DNA from: Lithodes maja
Lineage: Eukaryota > Arthropoda > Malacostraca > Decapoda > Lithodidae
Direction: 5' to 3'
NCBI GenBank assembly: GCA_037953745.1
Contig: JBAKBP010007929.1
Span: 31,410 to 95,409, forward strand
Length of the DNA stretch: 64,000 nt
Positions 9,908-21,168 of this stretch are shown piece by piece; position 1 is the first letter of the stretch; every line of letters starts with the position of its first letter. The notes beneath the pieces were generated by a model. That model made no database searches. It saw only the letters and a list, made by a program, of their open reading frames with translations, and was not told the origin of the DNA. Position numbers and translations under genes: made by a program.

Positions 9908-12749
9908 TTCTCATTGGATATGCATCAGGATAACGAGCGGCCACATCCATGATAGTTAATAGAAATTTATTACCGGCACTAGTAGGGGGAAGGGGTCCGA
10001 CCATATCAATGATGACCTTACTGAAGGGCGGTCCACTGACAGCAATGGGGTGCAACGGGGCTCTCGAAATTGTTTGGTTAGGTTTTCCAACCCTCTGGCA
10101 CGTATGACACATTGCTATCCAGGTTACCACCTGCCCCTTCAACCCCGGCCCCCAAAACAATTTTTCTAAAGCCGCCACCATTTTTCTCACCCCTAGATGT
10201 CCTGCCAGTGGTATGTCATGCGCCAACCTCAGTAGGCTATCCCTGCACTCCCGTGGCACCACCAACTGGTCCACTACTCCGGACCCCTCTTGCCAACTAC
10301 GTTTAGGGTCTTGAAAACGCCTATAGAGGATGCCTTCTAAATAAAAAAAATCTCCTGGCTGTGCATCGCCATCCTCGTCGAGCTCTACAGCTCCATTAGC
10401 ACACGTTTGGAGCTCAGGGTCCTCTAGTTGCAACCGACGTATATCTGAGGGTGCCAAGCGATCTAACTGCTCCCGGAGCAATGCATGACCTTCCCCGATA
10501 CTGGGCTGCTCCCTCTGTCTCTCTCGATGTACATAACGTTGCTGTCGTGGAGACTCGTCATGCCCAGCCTCGTCACTCTCGATGACAGGCCCAGGGGCTA
10601 TTCCAGAATTAAGTAATGGTGCTAATACTGAATCACCCAGGAGAGCCGCCGAGTCAAAACTCTTAAAACCAACTCCAGCTTTAGCCTCCTCCTGTTGATC
10701 GTTCCTCCGCTGGTCTGAAGACGGAGGACTAGGCTGTGACACTTTAGCTGCCCGAGCTCGGGTGACAACACACGCCATGGGTTGTGTCTGGCACCGCTCG
10801 ACCCACTCTTCCCTACTCACGTTGGCCGGCCTCTCGGCAACGACTAAGGGTAGAACCTCAGAAGCGGGCATTGCAAAGTCGTTGCCGAGAAGAAGGTCGA
10901 CGCCCTCCACTGGCAGTTTCTCCACAATCCCGACATCCAATTCACGTGCCACACCATCCACCTTCAAATCCAGCCGCACCAGCGGGTATGACCGAGTTGC
11001 ATTAATACCCTGCACCACTACCACCCGAGCCGCGTTTATAGGGTAGCCAGTCAAGTTTTTCATCAGAGTCTGGGAAGCACCTGTATCACGCAAGACCTCT
11101 ACTCCATGCTTGCGCCCCGCCCACATCACGCAACCCCGCCCTCTATGGTCGCAAAAAACATCCCGAGCAGGGTTTGAGCCTCCCAGGTGCTTCTGCATTG
11201 GCTGTGCCTCAGCCTCTGACGAACTGCCCCGGGCAAACTCAGACGACTTCGGAGACACACCAATGTTGCAGGCCAAAGACACAGCTGCTGTAGGTGGTTT
11301 GCTAGGACAGACTCTTGCAAAGTGCCCCTTTTTATGACAATGATAACACTCCAACTCCCCTTTGGGCTTCCCTTGGTACTGGGAAGGGCCCGGCCCCTTC
11401 TTAAACGGGACAGTGCTAGTCTTGTGGTCAGTCTTGGTATCATGGCTCTTGTACTTGTTTGCATAAGGTATATCACTAACTCGGGGGGGTGGGACGTCAC
11501 GCCCCTTGTTACCTGCCTCACTACGCTGGGCAGACCCGCACCCACGAATTAGTGATAGCCGGAGGTCAGCCATCTCAGCTGCCTCCTGTAGAGTTTTTGG
11601 TTGTTTTTCTTTCAGGTTTAACGTCAGGTCGCCGCCCGTGCATTTGAAAAACTGCTCTAAAAGCACCAACTGTTTAATGTTGTCAAACGTAGTAGCTTTC
11701 TCCGACCTCAGCCAATTCCCAAAAGCATCGGACAGCTCCCGGGCATGTTCCAAAAAGGTGCTCTCCCGACCCTTGGTAACACCCCGGAACTTCAACCTGT
11801 ACGTCTCTGGTTGTAGTTCGTATGCTCTCAGGACAGCCTCCTTGAGTTCCTCATAGATAATACACGACTCTATAGGCAATGCATCATAAGCCTTGAGTCC
11901 CTTGCCCACAAGTCTAGAGGAAACAAGGGCTGTCCACTTCTCTCCAGGCCACTGGTGTTCCTGGCACTTCTTCTCGAATCTCATGAAAAATTCGGTGACA
12001 CCCGACTCATCAATTACAGGAACTAGTTTCAACAGGTGCGACAAAGACTGATCATGCCCACAATTCCCACCACCGAGACGTTGCCCTGTCGTTTCCACCC
12101 GAGTCTTCTCAAGATCGATATCTGCACGGTACCTGGTAGATTCAGCCTCCGACTGGGCTTTTATTCTCGCGAGTTCGAGATCAGTCTGTTGTTTAGCCTT
12201 AGCGAGTTCGAGATCAGCCTGTCGCTTAGCCTCTATCTTAGCGAGTCCGAGACGTTCCTCACGCTCAGCCTGCATCTTAGCCATCTCAAGCTGGAAGAGC
12301 ATTTCTGTAGTGAAACCTTGAGGAGGAGGTGCAACTATTGGAGGCCCACCCAGCGATCCTAAACCACGCTGCCAGCAGCTATCGGCCTGCGGGAACGTAC
12401 TAAACTCCGGCATCCTAGAGGTCCCGATGGAAGTAGAGTGGAGGGGGGGCTCGAGGAGAAGTCCCCGAGCACCCTCTCCACCCTGGACCTCACTAGCCGC
12501 CCCCAGTACGCAAGCCCTCAAATCGTTCTTCTTGATGCCATGAGCCACCTTAAGCCCCATGAGGGGAGCCAAACACTGTATACCATACTTGCTAATTCCC
12601 TCTAGTCGATCAGCTGTTATAGGCACCTCCAAAAACTTCTTTGCGGCCTCCTCACTAGTTACTAACCCCCCTGGCATCTGCCCATCAGAGCCTGCATCAT
12701 TCCCTGAACCCTCAGTATGATCTGATTCGTCCCCCATGGTGTCCACCAA
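9804..12749 (-). pseudogene. gag-pol: Element A gag-protease-integrase N-terminal part
   Basis: A 981-codon frame with gag and pol in the same phase and no frameshift between them. Residues 1-150 are an acidic N-terminus, and 150-220 a helical stretch rich in ELAK/ERL repeats. Residues 250-400 are a SCAN-like capsid region (YELQPETYRLKFR, LEQFF, LKEKQPKTLQEAAEMAD). Residues 468-481 form a CCHC knuckle (CYHCHKKGHFARVC). The retropepsin has DTGAS at about 555 and LLLGNDF at about 620. The integrase H2C2 zinc motif starts near 850, then come catalytic D in IDMVGPL and D in SDQGSNF. The frame stops just after the second Asp because of a one-base insertion near 9809; integrase and RT continue in the frame at 8117-9907. 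Either of the two nearby ATGs (MVDTMGD) could start it; the second aligns with the starts in C and X. Confidence 0.88.
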
Positions 12750-12949
12750 AAATTCTCACGTTTATTAACAAAAAAGAAGAAGCACCCAAGCTCCTATTTA
12801 GCACTATTCACTTGCCAAAAATGTCTGAAGACTCTCAAGTGCTATACTACTTTGCCAAAAAAATTCTAACGTGCCCACTATATTCCTCAATAAAACAAAT
12901 GACCACAACAATCCTGCAATTATCTCTTAGTTCACAAGATCCTGAGCTA

Positions 12950-12957
12950 GGTCGCCA
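12950..12957 (-). other. Primer-binding site of element A
   Basis: The minus strand reads TGGCGACC, starting two bases (AA) inside the 5' LTR end. The same octamer follows the 5' LTRs of elements X (30521-30528) and C (35225-35232). TGGCGACC matches the start of the tRNA-Arg-type primer site known from 412-like gypsy elements; the tRNA identity is inference. Confidence 0.65.
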
Positions 12958-12959
12958 TT

Positions 12960-14665
12960 TGTTACGATCCAGGTTCTCAAAGACACAGGGCTCTTCAACA
13001 TTGGACTAGATAATGGCAAAAAGCAACAACGGTAACACTAGATCCAACCCCTGCCTTAAACACTGGAAAACAAAACACCATTACCGCCCTGAGTCGTGCC
13101 TGGATAACGAGGTATCCTATGACTCGGTAACTGGTGCACACACACTAGGCTGACGCTCAATGAAACAGCCTATTCTCAAACAGTAAAAGATTACTCGATT
13201 ATGTTACACAAAGAAAAGATAGTTAACGTGATTAATTAACGTTACGGTAGATACTCAAATAACTGGCACTCCTGTATTAAAGAAAGTGCAATGCTAGTCC
13301 TGCAACATCAACTGGAAACTTCTGAAATAAGTCTGATGCTGGGAAGATGTTCGTAAAGAATCTTGAACAATTATAATGCAGAATACGGGTCACAATAAAT
13401 GCTAGGACATATAGTAATAATAGGCAGGCGAATAATAAAGACTGCGCAAAGGTAATAATGCTCGACAACTAAAGAAATGCTTTGTGACACAACGCAACAG
13501 CCTACTCGGGTTGTGCAACTCAACAACAACCTCGGCTCAAAAGTGCAGTGAATAATAATGCTGCATACATATAATAATGGGGCTTATCTCTAACCAGTGT
13601 CTGCTCAGTTAATAAAGTCTAGCTGGGGTATCAAGGCAGGGCAACAATGGGCGAGCATGCGGCTCGTAGCCTAACGTTGTCCAAGGGTGGTATAATGAAG
13701 ATTACGTTATATGACGGGGATGCTCTGTTGATAAATCTAGGTCTCTAGTACCTAGCTCTATCCTGGCGATCCCTCAGAAGTCAACACAAAGAGGCAGCAC
13801 TATGTTGTGAGGGATAGGCTATGGCCCTCTCACACCACAGCGCTGTGCTCGCAAAGTAAACCAACCCGAAGACAACTTAGGCTCCCACAGTACCTGTCGA
13901 TGTCGTGCAGAGCTTAGCTAACACTGCACACATCGGAGACAACGACACAGTAACCTTACCCCTAGTCTAGCTTTAGATAACCAAGCAGAATCACTCAACA
14001 CCTTGCAAGGGAGACATATACCGGTCTACAACCTTCCCGAGAGAGGACACATACGGAAAAGTCCGTCTCTCTAAACCTCAATAAAGCATAATACCTCCTT
14101 AACCTAACACATGGAAATATCTGAGAGCTTCGCGTACAATACGACTGGTCGACGGTGAACGTCTATGCTGAAACCAGAATGGATGTTGAGTTTAATAAAG
14201 ATTAGAGAATGAGAAAAGAGAAGTCGAGAGAGAGAGATAGTATGCAAAGTCGCGAGTATGGGGGACAGAATTGCAAAGGATGTAGGTGATACGCGTGTCA
14301 GGCAAGCTCTGAGCTGGTAAAAAACACGAGGCAACGACGGGAAGGGACTAGTTGACCACCCGGCCGCCAACGCCGTCAGCGCCCAAGCGAGCCGTGTCAT
14401 AGCTCACCACGCTGCTGGGTGTACTCCTTCACACTCTCTCGCTCGCCTCCCACACAAGCAACATTTATATTATAGCGAATATAAAATATAAGGCGCGGCC
14501 ACAGACCAAAACAAAGACCACTTCTAGACTGTCTGTGGCAACACGACACTAATGAAATAAAGCAGATCATTCTAGGACAACTGTAGCCTATCCCCCCATC
14601 CTGGCGAGCGCTAGCGAGCTGCAATGCCCCACGCAACCATTCTGCTAACGCCGGGAGGCTTCACA
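12960..14665 (-). repeat. 5' LTR of element A (1706 bp)
   Basis: It has the same ends and length as the 3' LTR at 5993-7698. Followed on the right by AAAT, it completes the 4-bp target duplication. The conserved hairpin is at 13730-13768. Confidence 0.9.
13730..13768 (-). other. Conserved LTR hairpin (5' LTR of A)
   Basis: Identical in structure to the copy at 6763-6801. Upper stem CTAGGT/ACCTAG and loop ACTAGAG are kept. The only nearby change is in the AAGAGAGC flank, which reads AACAGAGC here. Confidence 0.7.
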
Positions 14666-14669
14666 AAAT

Positions 14670-15540
14670 CTACAATAAAGAAAAGTTATGAATATACTAA
14701 ATCTAAAGGCAAATTGCTATACAAAGTTGAAATGTCGAAGCTACGTACCGAGGTAACTTTTGGCAGGGTATTTATTTTATCAATAACTTCTAATGAATTG
14801 TCAACACTCCAATAATAGTTAATGACAGTTCTTCTCTTGATGGTATTATATTTTATGAGTACTTTTAATGTATTTTAAGCAATGTACGACTTGTTCTGAC
14901 TGAGTTTTAGTGGTAGCAAATTTTGCTCCGGCAATAAAGCGATATTTATAAGGTCTTTTATGAAATTTAGGTAACATGCATAGTTTTGAAATGTACTTGT
15001 TCTTATCAGAAAGTTTAATATCAAATGTTACATTTTTCTTGGTATGTGCATCGATTAAGTTATCAATATTCATATTATTTTGAATTTCATAAACAGAAAT
15101 ACCACAAATATTTGTATGTAATATGTTACCTCTAATGCCTAACTCTTTGTTAATGTTTTCAAGATAACATTTCTTACATGTGAAACTATAATTATTGCTG
15201 GCTTTATCTACTGTAGTGATTACAAAATGTTCATGTAAATTTATTATATCAACTTTAAACTTATTATAATTATACTCTACAAAATCCGAAAGATTCAATT
15301 ATTTTTTAAGCGAGAACATTTTATTTCTAATTAACTTAATTAATAATTTTGACCATGCTTCTAGCTCCCTCGCTTCGCCAGCGCACAATTTAAAAAAAAA
15401 ATCTGTTAATCTATTCACTGAAAAAACAATATCTTTTAAAATGTTGTCCCATGTTACTTTATTATTCCCTATTCTATATTTAAAACCTTTTCGACATAGC
15501 TCCTCTAATTTGTTGTTTGCAAAATGTTTTACTATAGTTC
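14670..15540 (-). pseudogene. Penelope-like element, N-terminal part of RT ORF
   Basis: The minus-strand frame 15298-14846 contains HFVITTVDKASNNYSFTCKK and LPKFHKRPYKYRFIAGAKFA, the two N-terminal RT motifs typical of Penelope-like elements (VDK.sn.. and PK.HK....RfI.g). Further upstream codons are recognisable to about 15540 (NRLTDFFFKLCAGEARELEAW). The ORF was cut by gypsy element A at 14665 and resumes at 5992. Stop codons and frame changes show it is dead. Confidence 0.65.
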
Positions 15541-15580
15541 TACATCACCTGTTAATATATGACCTATCGGACTATAAATT

Positions 15581-15621
15581 AACTTTATTAATGCATTACA
15601 ATGTAATGCATTAATAAAGTT
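15581..15621. repeat. Perfect 41-bp palindrome
   Basis: Arms 15581-15600 and 15602-15621 are perfectly complementary (aactttattaatgcattaca and its reverse complement) around a single central base. It lies just beyond the last recognisable Penelope-like codons. A second short palindrome, CCACTGG-TGACC-CCAGTGG, follows at about 15633-15653. They may mark an element boundary. Confidence 0.7.
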
Positions 15622-15919
15622 CATTTATAGTACCCACTGGTGACCCCAGTGGTGTTTATATATGGGGGTAGTGAAACATGAGCGACCATAGATAAGATTG
15701 GCGAAAGGGTCAAGGCGGTCCGAAAATGCCCCCTCTCGCCAATGTTCACCCTCAGTCAACACCTGTCGCATGCCTATCGTATTGCATTTGCGGTAATTCG
15801 TCAAAACATTCGCTGTATTCGTGCAACCATCGTAGGGTGTCATTACCCTAGTTTCCATGCTCGAGAGCACACGTCGCTACTCCCGTCCACGCACCCGTTT
15901 TCTACGTTCTATCGACACC
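15622..15919. other. Upstream flank of the MADF gene, no gene seen
   Basis: About 300 bp between the palindrome and the first ATG of the MADF-type gene. It probably contains the 5' end of the Harbinger-like element. I could not identify a terminal inverted repeat or a promoter motif with confidence. Confidence 0.35.
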
Positions 15920-16379
15920 ATGGGAAAGGTTACCCCCAAAAAATAAAAGAAACCACTGAAGATGGTGATGAAGAAGAAAGTCCTGAAGGAGAAGAAAATA
16001 CCCACACCCCCAGCAGAGCCAACGCCCTTACCAAGTATATACTAGTGGAGAAGGACCTATATGCATTCTCGCTCACCTTCACGGTCATGGTCACACTCAC
16101 GATCACGGTCTGGTTCCGGATCAAGGGGAAAACCTGAAGAGGAGGAGAGGCCTGTTTCGACACCAGAAGGGGAGAGAGCAGCCACGTTTTCTACCACCGA
16201 CGATTTATCGCCTCCCCAAAAAAGACAGTACGTAGTGTTCGATGAACAACAGGAAAAGGAGCTGGCCGAATGGTACCAGGAGCATGCATACCTGTACAAC
16301 AAAGGCATGAAGCACTTCAGAAACCAGGAGAGAAAGGATGATACGTTCCAAGAGAAGGCAAAGTCACTCAATGTAACTG
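15920..16379 (+). pseudogene. Harbinger-associated MADF-domain protein, exon 1
   Basis: The frame opened by ATG at 15920 encodes a Lys-rich N-terminus, an Arg/Ser-rich stretch (SRSPSRSWSHSRSRSGSG), an acidic stretch, and the start of a MADF (trihelix-like) DNA-binding domain (FDEQQEKELAEWYQEHAYLY...MKHFRNQERKDDTFQEKAKSLN). Two in-frame stops (TAA 15944-15946 and a TAG near 16040) interrupt it. The exon should end at 16379, where the domain continues in phase into exon 2. The donor there reads gaaagt instead of gtaagt, so the splice site appears mutated. In PIF/Harbinger elements a Myb/MADF partner protein brings the transposase to DNA; that role is inferred from the family. Confidence 0.65.
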
Positions 16380-16882
16380 GAAAGTTGAAAACCTCAAAGT
16401 GTGTGTTTGTGTAAAACTGTGTAATAGAAATGTGTAAAAAGAAAAACAAATCAAAAGTGTTTCCCAATATAATTAAATTTACATTGTGTGAGGAACAATG
16501 TTGGTTGATGTCAATAGTGTAATAATTGGCTGCCATCCATTTGTGTTACATAAAAAACAAGGAATTTGTCATTTGCATTACATAATTTCTTCATTGCACA
16601 GTCATGCACATACACACGAATAGTCTAAACAATGGTGTTTGTGACATATTTGGTGTTTTTAAAAGTGTACTACATTATAACCTGTTTGACGATGTTTCCG
16701 GTAACATATTTGATCTTCTATTAAAGTGTCCTACATAATTATGACCTGCTTAAAGTAAACAAGGAATGATTGCTGGTGCTGATCGCCAGGAGATTCTCCA
16801 TTATCCAAAACTTTCAACAAAATGTCAATGCATATACAGGTATAACTATTTATTAACAGTTATTTATCTTCTTTAACCACAG
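16380..16882 (+). other. Intron 1 of the MADF pseudogene
   Basis: AT-rich, no frame. It begins with the altered donor gaaagt and ends with a pyrimidine-rich tract and ttctttaaccacag at 16882. Confidence 0.5.
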
Positions 16883-17059
16883 TCACTCAGCTGAGGCTAT
16901 GGATCAAAACCCGGTATGAAAACCCGGTATGGGAAGCTAAGCAACCAGAAGTCGGGGCAGAAGGCAAAGTACCACACACAGCGCGACAAGCAGATCTTGG
17001 CTCATTTCAGCTACCTTTATCGCCACATCGCTAGTGTGAAAGGACGAACGAACAAGCAG
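16883..17059 (+). pseudogene. Harbinger-associated MADF protein, exon 2
   Basis: This exon completes the MADF domain: LRLWIKTRY, GKLSNQKSGQKAKYHT and RDKQILAHFSYLYRHIASVK, the W..lRtryGKL / W..l.FL..hI pattern of the family. A 13-bp tandem duplication (aaaacccggtatg twice, about 16915-16940) shifts the frame in the middle. The exon is bounded by acceptor ..ccacag and donor CAG|gtaatt at 17060. Confidence 0.6.
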
Positions 17060-17254
17060 GTAATTAAATATATGTATTCAAGTATATTGCTATAATGAAT
17101 TCAGATATGTTTGTGACATTCCTGATTTTCTGTATTACACACATTGTATTTTTTCTATGTAATTAACTTGGTCTGATCAATACATACATTGTACAATGTA
17201 AACATTAATAAGTTATTATTCTTAACAATAATTTCAGTGCTTCAATATTCAGGG
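17060..17254 (+). other. Intron 2 of the MADF pseudogene, left part
   Basis: AT-rich intron sequence up to the insertion point of gypsy element X. The 4-bp target AGGG is at 17251-17254 and is repeated at 32561-32564. Confidence 0.55.
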
Positions 17255-19038
17255 TGTTACGACCGGCACAACGAAATAAACAAGGGCACTTAATATTGGA
17301 CTACAAGATAGGCTAGATCTGCAACAACGGTACGCTAATTCCAAACCCTCGAACTATTAAGCCGGTAAACAAAACACTTAAACCCTCCAGAGTTAATCTA
17401 CTGGATAACGGGGTATCAATTAGCTGGGTTTAGTGTACTTCTACAAAGGCTTTCCGGTGACGGCAAAGCCTACTCACAACAAGAGTAATTACATTAATAA
17501 AAAGCTCTCAAGTAATAACAATGCTTAAATAAACTATGACAAGATTTAATAAAAGGTTATATGCTTACGTTATCTTTAGTGTGAGTCTGGACTCAACACT
17601 AAAACTCTTCAATGATCTATGAAAACACTTGAAGTCTAGTCCTACAGCAAACAGATATGGAATCTTCTGAAAACGTCTGATGCTCTAAGATGCTCGTCGA
17701 ATATAGAACAGGGGTAATGCAGGGGGGCAGGACACCAAAGCGTGTATCTTAAATACACCAAACAGTAGGATACATATATATGGAAACAAGAGAGTGCAAC
17801 AACTGTGTGACAGCACTAACAACAGCAACTCAAAAACAGTACTTCCTTAGCCAAAGTAACAGCCATATTGGGTTGTGCACTATGCATCAACCTAGGCTAA
17901 AACAATACGTGAATAATTGCTAAAGCAAACGCAGTTAAAGTTAATAAACAAAATGCTGTCTTTCTTACTAATAAAGTCTAGCAGCAGCATGAAGGTACAG
18001 TGAGCCTAGGCAGAGCTCAAGCATGCTCGCAGCCTACTGTCTCCCCTGCACAGATTTCCCTTATCTTACGTTAAGTGACTAGGAGGCTCTCTTGGCAAGT
18101 CCAGATCTCAAGTATCCGGTCTTACCCTGGCGCTCCTCAAAGGTCAACAAAATGAGTTAGCAAGTATCCAAGCAAGAGTAGGCAAAAGCCCTTCGCTTGT
18201 ATACTGCTAAGCTCGCAAAGGAAAATATGCACAAGGGTGTACTACAGGCTACCTAGCTCCGTCGGAGTCGTACAGGCTCTGACTTGCCATATACATAACA
18301 CAGACAACGACCAAAGATACACTCCACTGTCTAGCATTAAATAGTAATAAAGAACAACCAAATAATTAGGAGCACCCAACAATATGAATCCATGTGACTA
18401 TGATTCTAATAACCTCTAAAGCTAGTGCAAAACATATATGTGAGAACAGGAGCTGGTAATGCGACTGGCCGACTATGGAAGTCGTATGCGAGAACCAGAA
18501 GGGATGGGTAATTGAATAAAGATAAGAAGTATTGGAAAGAAGGAGTTCAGAGAGAGGCAAAGCAGTAAAGGGGGTTAGATGTGAGACAGGATGCGAGGGA
18601 CGTGTAGGACCAAGCGCTCAATGCCATGCTCTGAGGAGAGAGGAGGGTAGGAGCCCGACCACTGGGCAAGGAGGGCGGCGACCAACCACAGGCCACTACG
18701 TCACAGGACAAGCAGACGTCATAGACCACGCCAGGCACGCCGACCAATAGCGAGTGGGTGGGCCCACCGAGCGAGGAATGCACACGTACATACGCACACA
18801 CACTGCCTCTTCGCTCTCCAACTCTCTCTCTCACGCGCTGCATGTTATAATCACTACTATGGATATAAAATACTTCTAAGTGTCACAGACAAGAATAAAG
18901 GCAAACACTGATCTGTCTATGACAACACGAATACTAAGAAAGAAAGAATATCGTTTTACGATTATTATAGCCCATTTCACTGCCGTGGCGAGTGCTAGCG
19001 GGTCACGAGTACATTCTGGCAAGCTGGCCAGTGTAACA
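17255..19038 (-). repeat. 3' LTR of element X (1784 bp)
   Basis: On the plus strand it reads TGTTACGACCGG ... CCAGTGTAACA. It matches 30531-32560 with only scattered substitutions (roughly 2 percent by eye), apart from the SINE present only in the right copy. It therefore also serves as the empty site for that SINE. Confidence 0.9.
18094..18132 (-). other. Conserved LTR hairpin (3' LTR of X)
   Basis: The minus strand reads CGCCAG, lower stem GGTAAG/CTTGCC (one G-U), A-A mismatch, upper stem CCGGAT/ATCTGG (one G-U), loop ACTTGAG, then AAGAGAGC. The lower stem is unrelated in sequence to the GAGAGA/TCTCTC of families B, D and E but pairs equally well. Confidence 0.7.
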
Positions 19039-19467
19039 CCCCGCCCAAGATGTGGGACGTTTTAACCTCAGGTAAACGCCACATCTGACCAGACAGAATG
19101 CCCACAAACCCCGCATCACCCAGCTACTCCCCAAGTAGTGAAAAACAGGACACAATCACAAACGTAAAAACACTTCATTATATATAAAACAAAATCTACA
19201 CAACACTTCCCCAAAATAATAGTATCACTTAACAATGTTACGCTCAATGAGCAAGCTTCACCAAGCCTAGACTACTAAGAACAAAAACTCAGAATGTCTT
19301 AGATTCTTGCTGTAACAATACTGCACTTATATACTATCAAAAGAAAGAGTTTTTATGTGAGGTTTTTGTATTATTTTAATAGTGTTTTTGGCGGCTTTGC
19401 ACTACAGGGGCAAGCCTAATTTTTCTCCACTCTCAAACCAACCCTGACTAAACGGCGAGGGTTCTCC
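19039..19467 (-). other. 3' non-coding region of element X
   Basis: It begins with the complement of a G-rich tract (ccccgccc) next to the LTR and is then AT-rich. The stretch ttttggcggctttgcactacaggggcaagcctaa at about 19386-19420 resembles the equivalent region of element A (about 8037-8070) and the complement of that of C (about 39090-39115). No frame is credible. Confidence 0.6.
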
Positions 19468-20080
19468 TTAACCTCTGAAGTGCGCATGGGGGGTATGAGA
19501 CACCTCTGCCTGTGCGCACGTATTTGAGGTGTTTCCATCACTAACATCATTATTTTACCATAAATAGCATTAATACTTATCCATATGCACCTATTATAGG
19601 TTGATTATAAAGGTATTAACCTGTTACAACAATAAAACAAGTGGAAACAGCGTTTGGATGGTCAAAATCGGCGATACAGGATGGGAGTTACATAATGTAT
19701 GGCTGAGGCAACCTCCTTTCCCGCCACTTTTCCCCAAGTCTGGAGAGACACTGTCGATCGATACTCTCTCTCTCTCTCTTGCACTCGCTTGCTAACAGTG
19801 ATGACAATGCCCTGCTTGCAACTCGCTAATGTTAGCACGAAAATATACCACAGAATAAGGGAATAACAGGGAAAATAGGTGATAACTGAAGGAGGGGAGG
19901 AAAGTGGGGAAGGAGGGGAGGTGGAGGAGTGATATTTGGCATGGCCCAGGAACAATAAAAAAAAAAAAAAAAAAAAAAAATGGGTGTTTTAAATGGACTT
20001 CTTTTTTCCCTGACTCTTAAGAGTCTTCCCGCAGTCCGCCGGGGGAACTCTTAAGAGTCTTCCGGCAGTTCCCGGGTTAA
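19468..20080. mobile_element. MITE family 1 in the 3' part of element X
   Basis: It is exactly bounded by TTAA (19468-19471 and 20077-20080), starting TTAACCTCTGAAGTGCGC and ending CAGTTCCCGGGTTAA. The right end carries two tandem copies of a roughly 35-bp module containing CTCTTAAGAGTC. A run of about 25 A lies at 19957-19980. It shares its full length with 43328-43962. It is non-coding and inferred to be a piggyBac-type MITE from the TTAA target. Confidence 0.8.
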
Positions 20081-20739
20081 AACATGCCCTGCCGTGACAA
20101 ACAATCAGCCAGAACATTATCAGTGCCCTTAACATGCCACACATCCAAACTGTATTCCGGCAGCAAAACAACACCTGACACTGATAAACTGCCCAGTCCA
20201 TCACAAAACTGGCACCTCTCCTCGCTCTCGCCGGCAGCGGGACCCGCCAATAACCTTTCACTATTTCCACCTTAGTGATAAACGAGGCAGCCCCGATGCG
20301 GCCTATGGGGTCGTCAACTCTGGGTAATGTATAGGCGTCTGTCAGGGATGATGCACCAACACTCTTGCAATCAACACAAACACGGATCTTACCACTCAAC
20401 TCAGGTTGCAAAGTCACTGGCAACGAGCACTCACGATATCCCTTATCCCTCAGATCCTTTTCCAACATGTAGTCCAGCTCTGCTTTCACAACAGGATGTC
20501 GAGCAGGATTTATACGGTAGGGAGCCAATTTGAGCTTTGCACTGTCTCCAGTCTCTATGTCGGGTGCCACCCCGGACATCAGGCCTGGAGAATCAACAAA
20601 CATGCGGACGTACTGCCACAGCCTAGTAAACAACTTCTCTTGGCGCTTAGGAACAATAGGTTGCAACTTATCTCGAAGAACAACATGCTCATTGCCCTCC
20701 CACAACCCCGCCGGGACCGCAGTCTCTAATCTATAGTCT
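20081..20739 (-). pseudogene. pol: Element X pol: RT N-terminal half joined to the end of RNase H
   Basis: The minus-strand frame carries an RT entry region (LAPYRINPARHPVVKAELDY, then LPVTLQPELSGKIRVCVD) and KVEIVKGYWRVPL, where the usual first catalytic Asp (VDL) is Glu. Just after VYQCQVLFC the sequence jumps to the last codons of RNase H, a NVLADCLSR-type end in another frame near 20085-20150. The RT active-site YLDD and most of RNase H are therefore deleted. The frame is cut on its 5' side by the solo LTR at 20744. It remains downstream of the integrase pieces at 27148-28026 once that LTR is discounted. Confidence 0.75.
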
Positions 20740-21168
20740 CCCTTGTTACGACCGGGACTCGTATAAAACAAGGGCTCTTAATCATTGGACTAGAAAGGCA
20801 TACAGCCACAACGGTAACACGAGATCCAACCCTCGAACTTATAATGCCGGCGCACAAAAACACCTATACCCTCCAGAGTTAAATCTGCGATAGCGGGGTA
20901 TCCTCTAACTCGGTATAAATGCACTACTACTACAGGCTGATGATCTCTGATACAGCCTGATCACAACAACATACAATTACGTTAATAATGTATACAAGGA
21001 AAAAGATAGAGAGCTTAATTAAATCACTGGAATGATTTAATGCAAACAAGAAGAAGGTATAATTAAAGTTACTCTAAACAATAATAAACTGTCACTCCTA
21101 TATTAAAGAAAGTGAATGAAAGTCCTAAAGCATCGAACAGGAATCTTCTGAAGAAAGTCTGATGCTGC

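Larger units (their letters stand above)
5993..14665 (-). mobile_element. Gypsy element A, Gmr1-like, complete with two LTRs
   Basis: There are two near-identical 1706-bp LTRs (5993-7698 and 12960-14665) and a 4-bp target duplication AAAT (5989-5992 and 14666-14669). The primer-binding site GGTCGCCA (plus strand) abuts the right LTR and a purine tract abuts the left LTR, so the element reads right to left. The internal region encodes gag, protease, integrase and then a gypsy-type RT. Integrase before RT is the Ty1/copia order and defines the Gmr1-like branch of Ty3/gypsy. RNase H has been deleted and one frameshift breaks the integrase, so this copy is non-autonomous. It sits inside a Penelope-like element. 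Confidence 0.9.

Noticed and set aside
14397..14636. Frames at both A LTRs (for example 7137-7433 and 14104-14400)
   Set aside because: Same reason: they are parts of duplicated LTR sequence without domains.
18532..18750. Paired frames in the X LTRs (18532-18750 and 32054-32272) conserved between copies
   Set aside because: Conservation follows from the LTRs being duplicates; no codon-like pattern of change.
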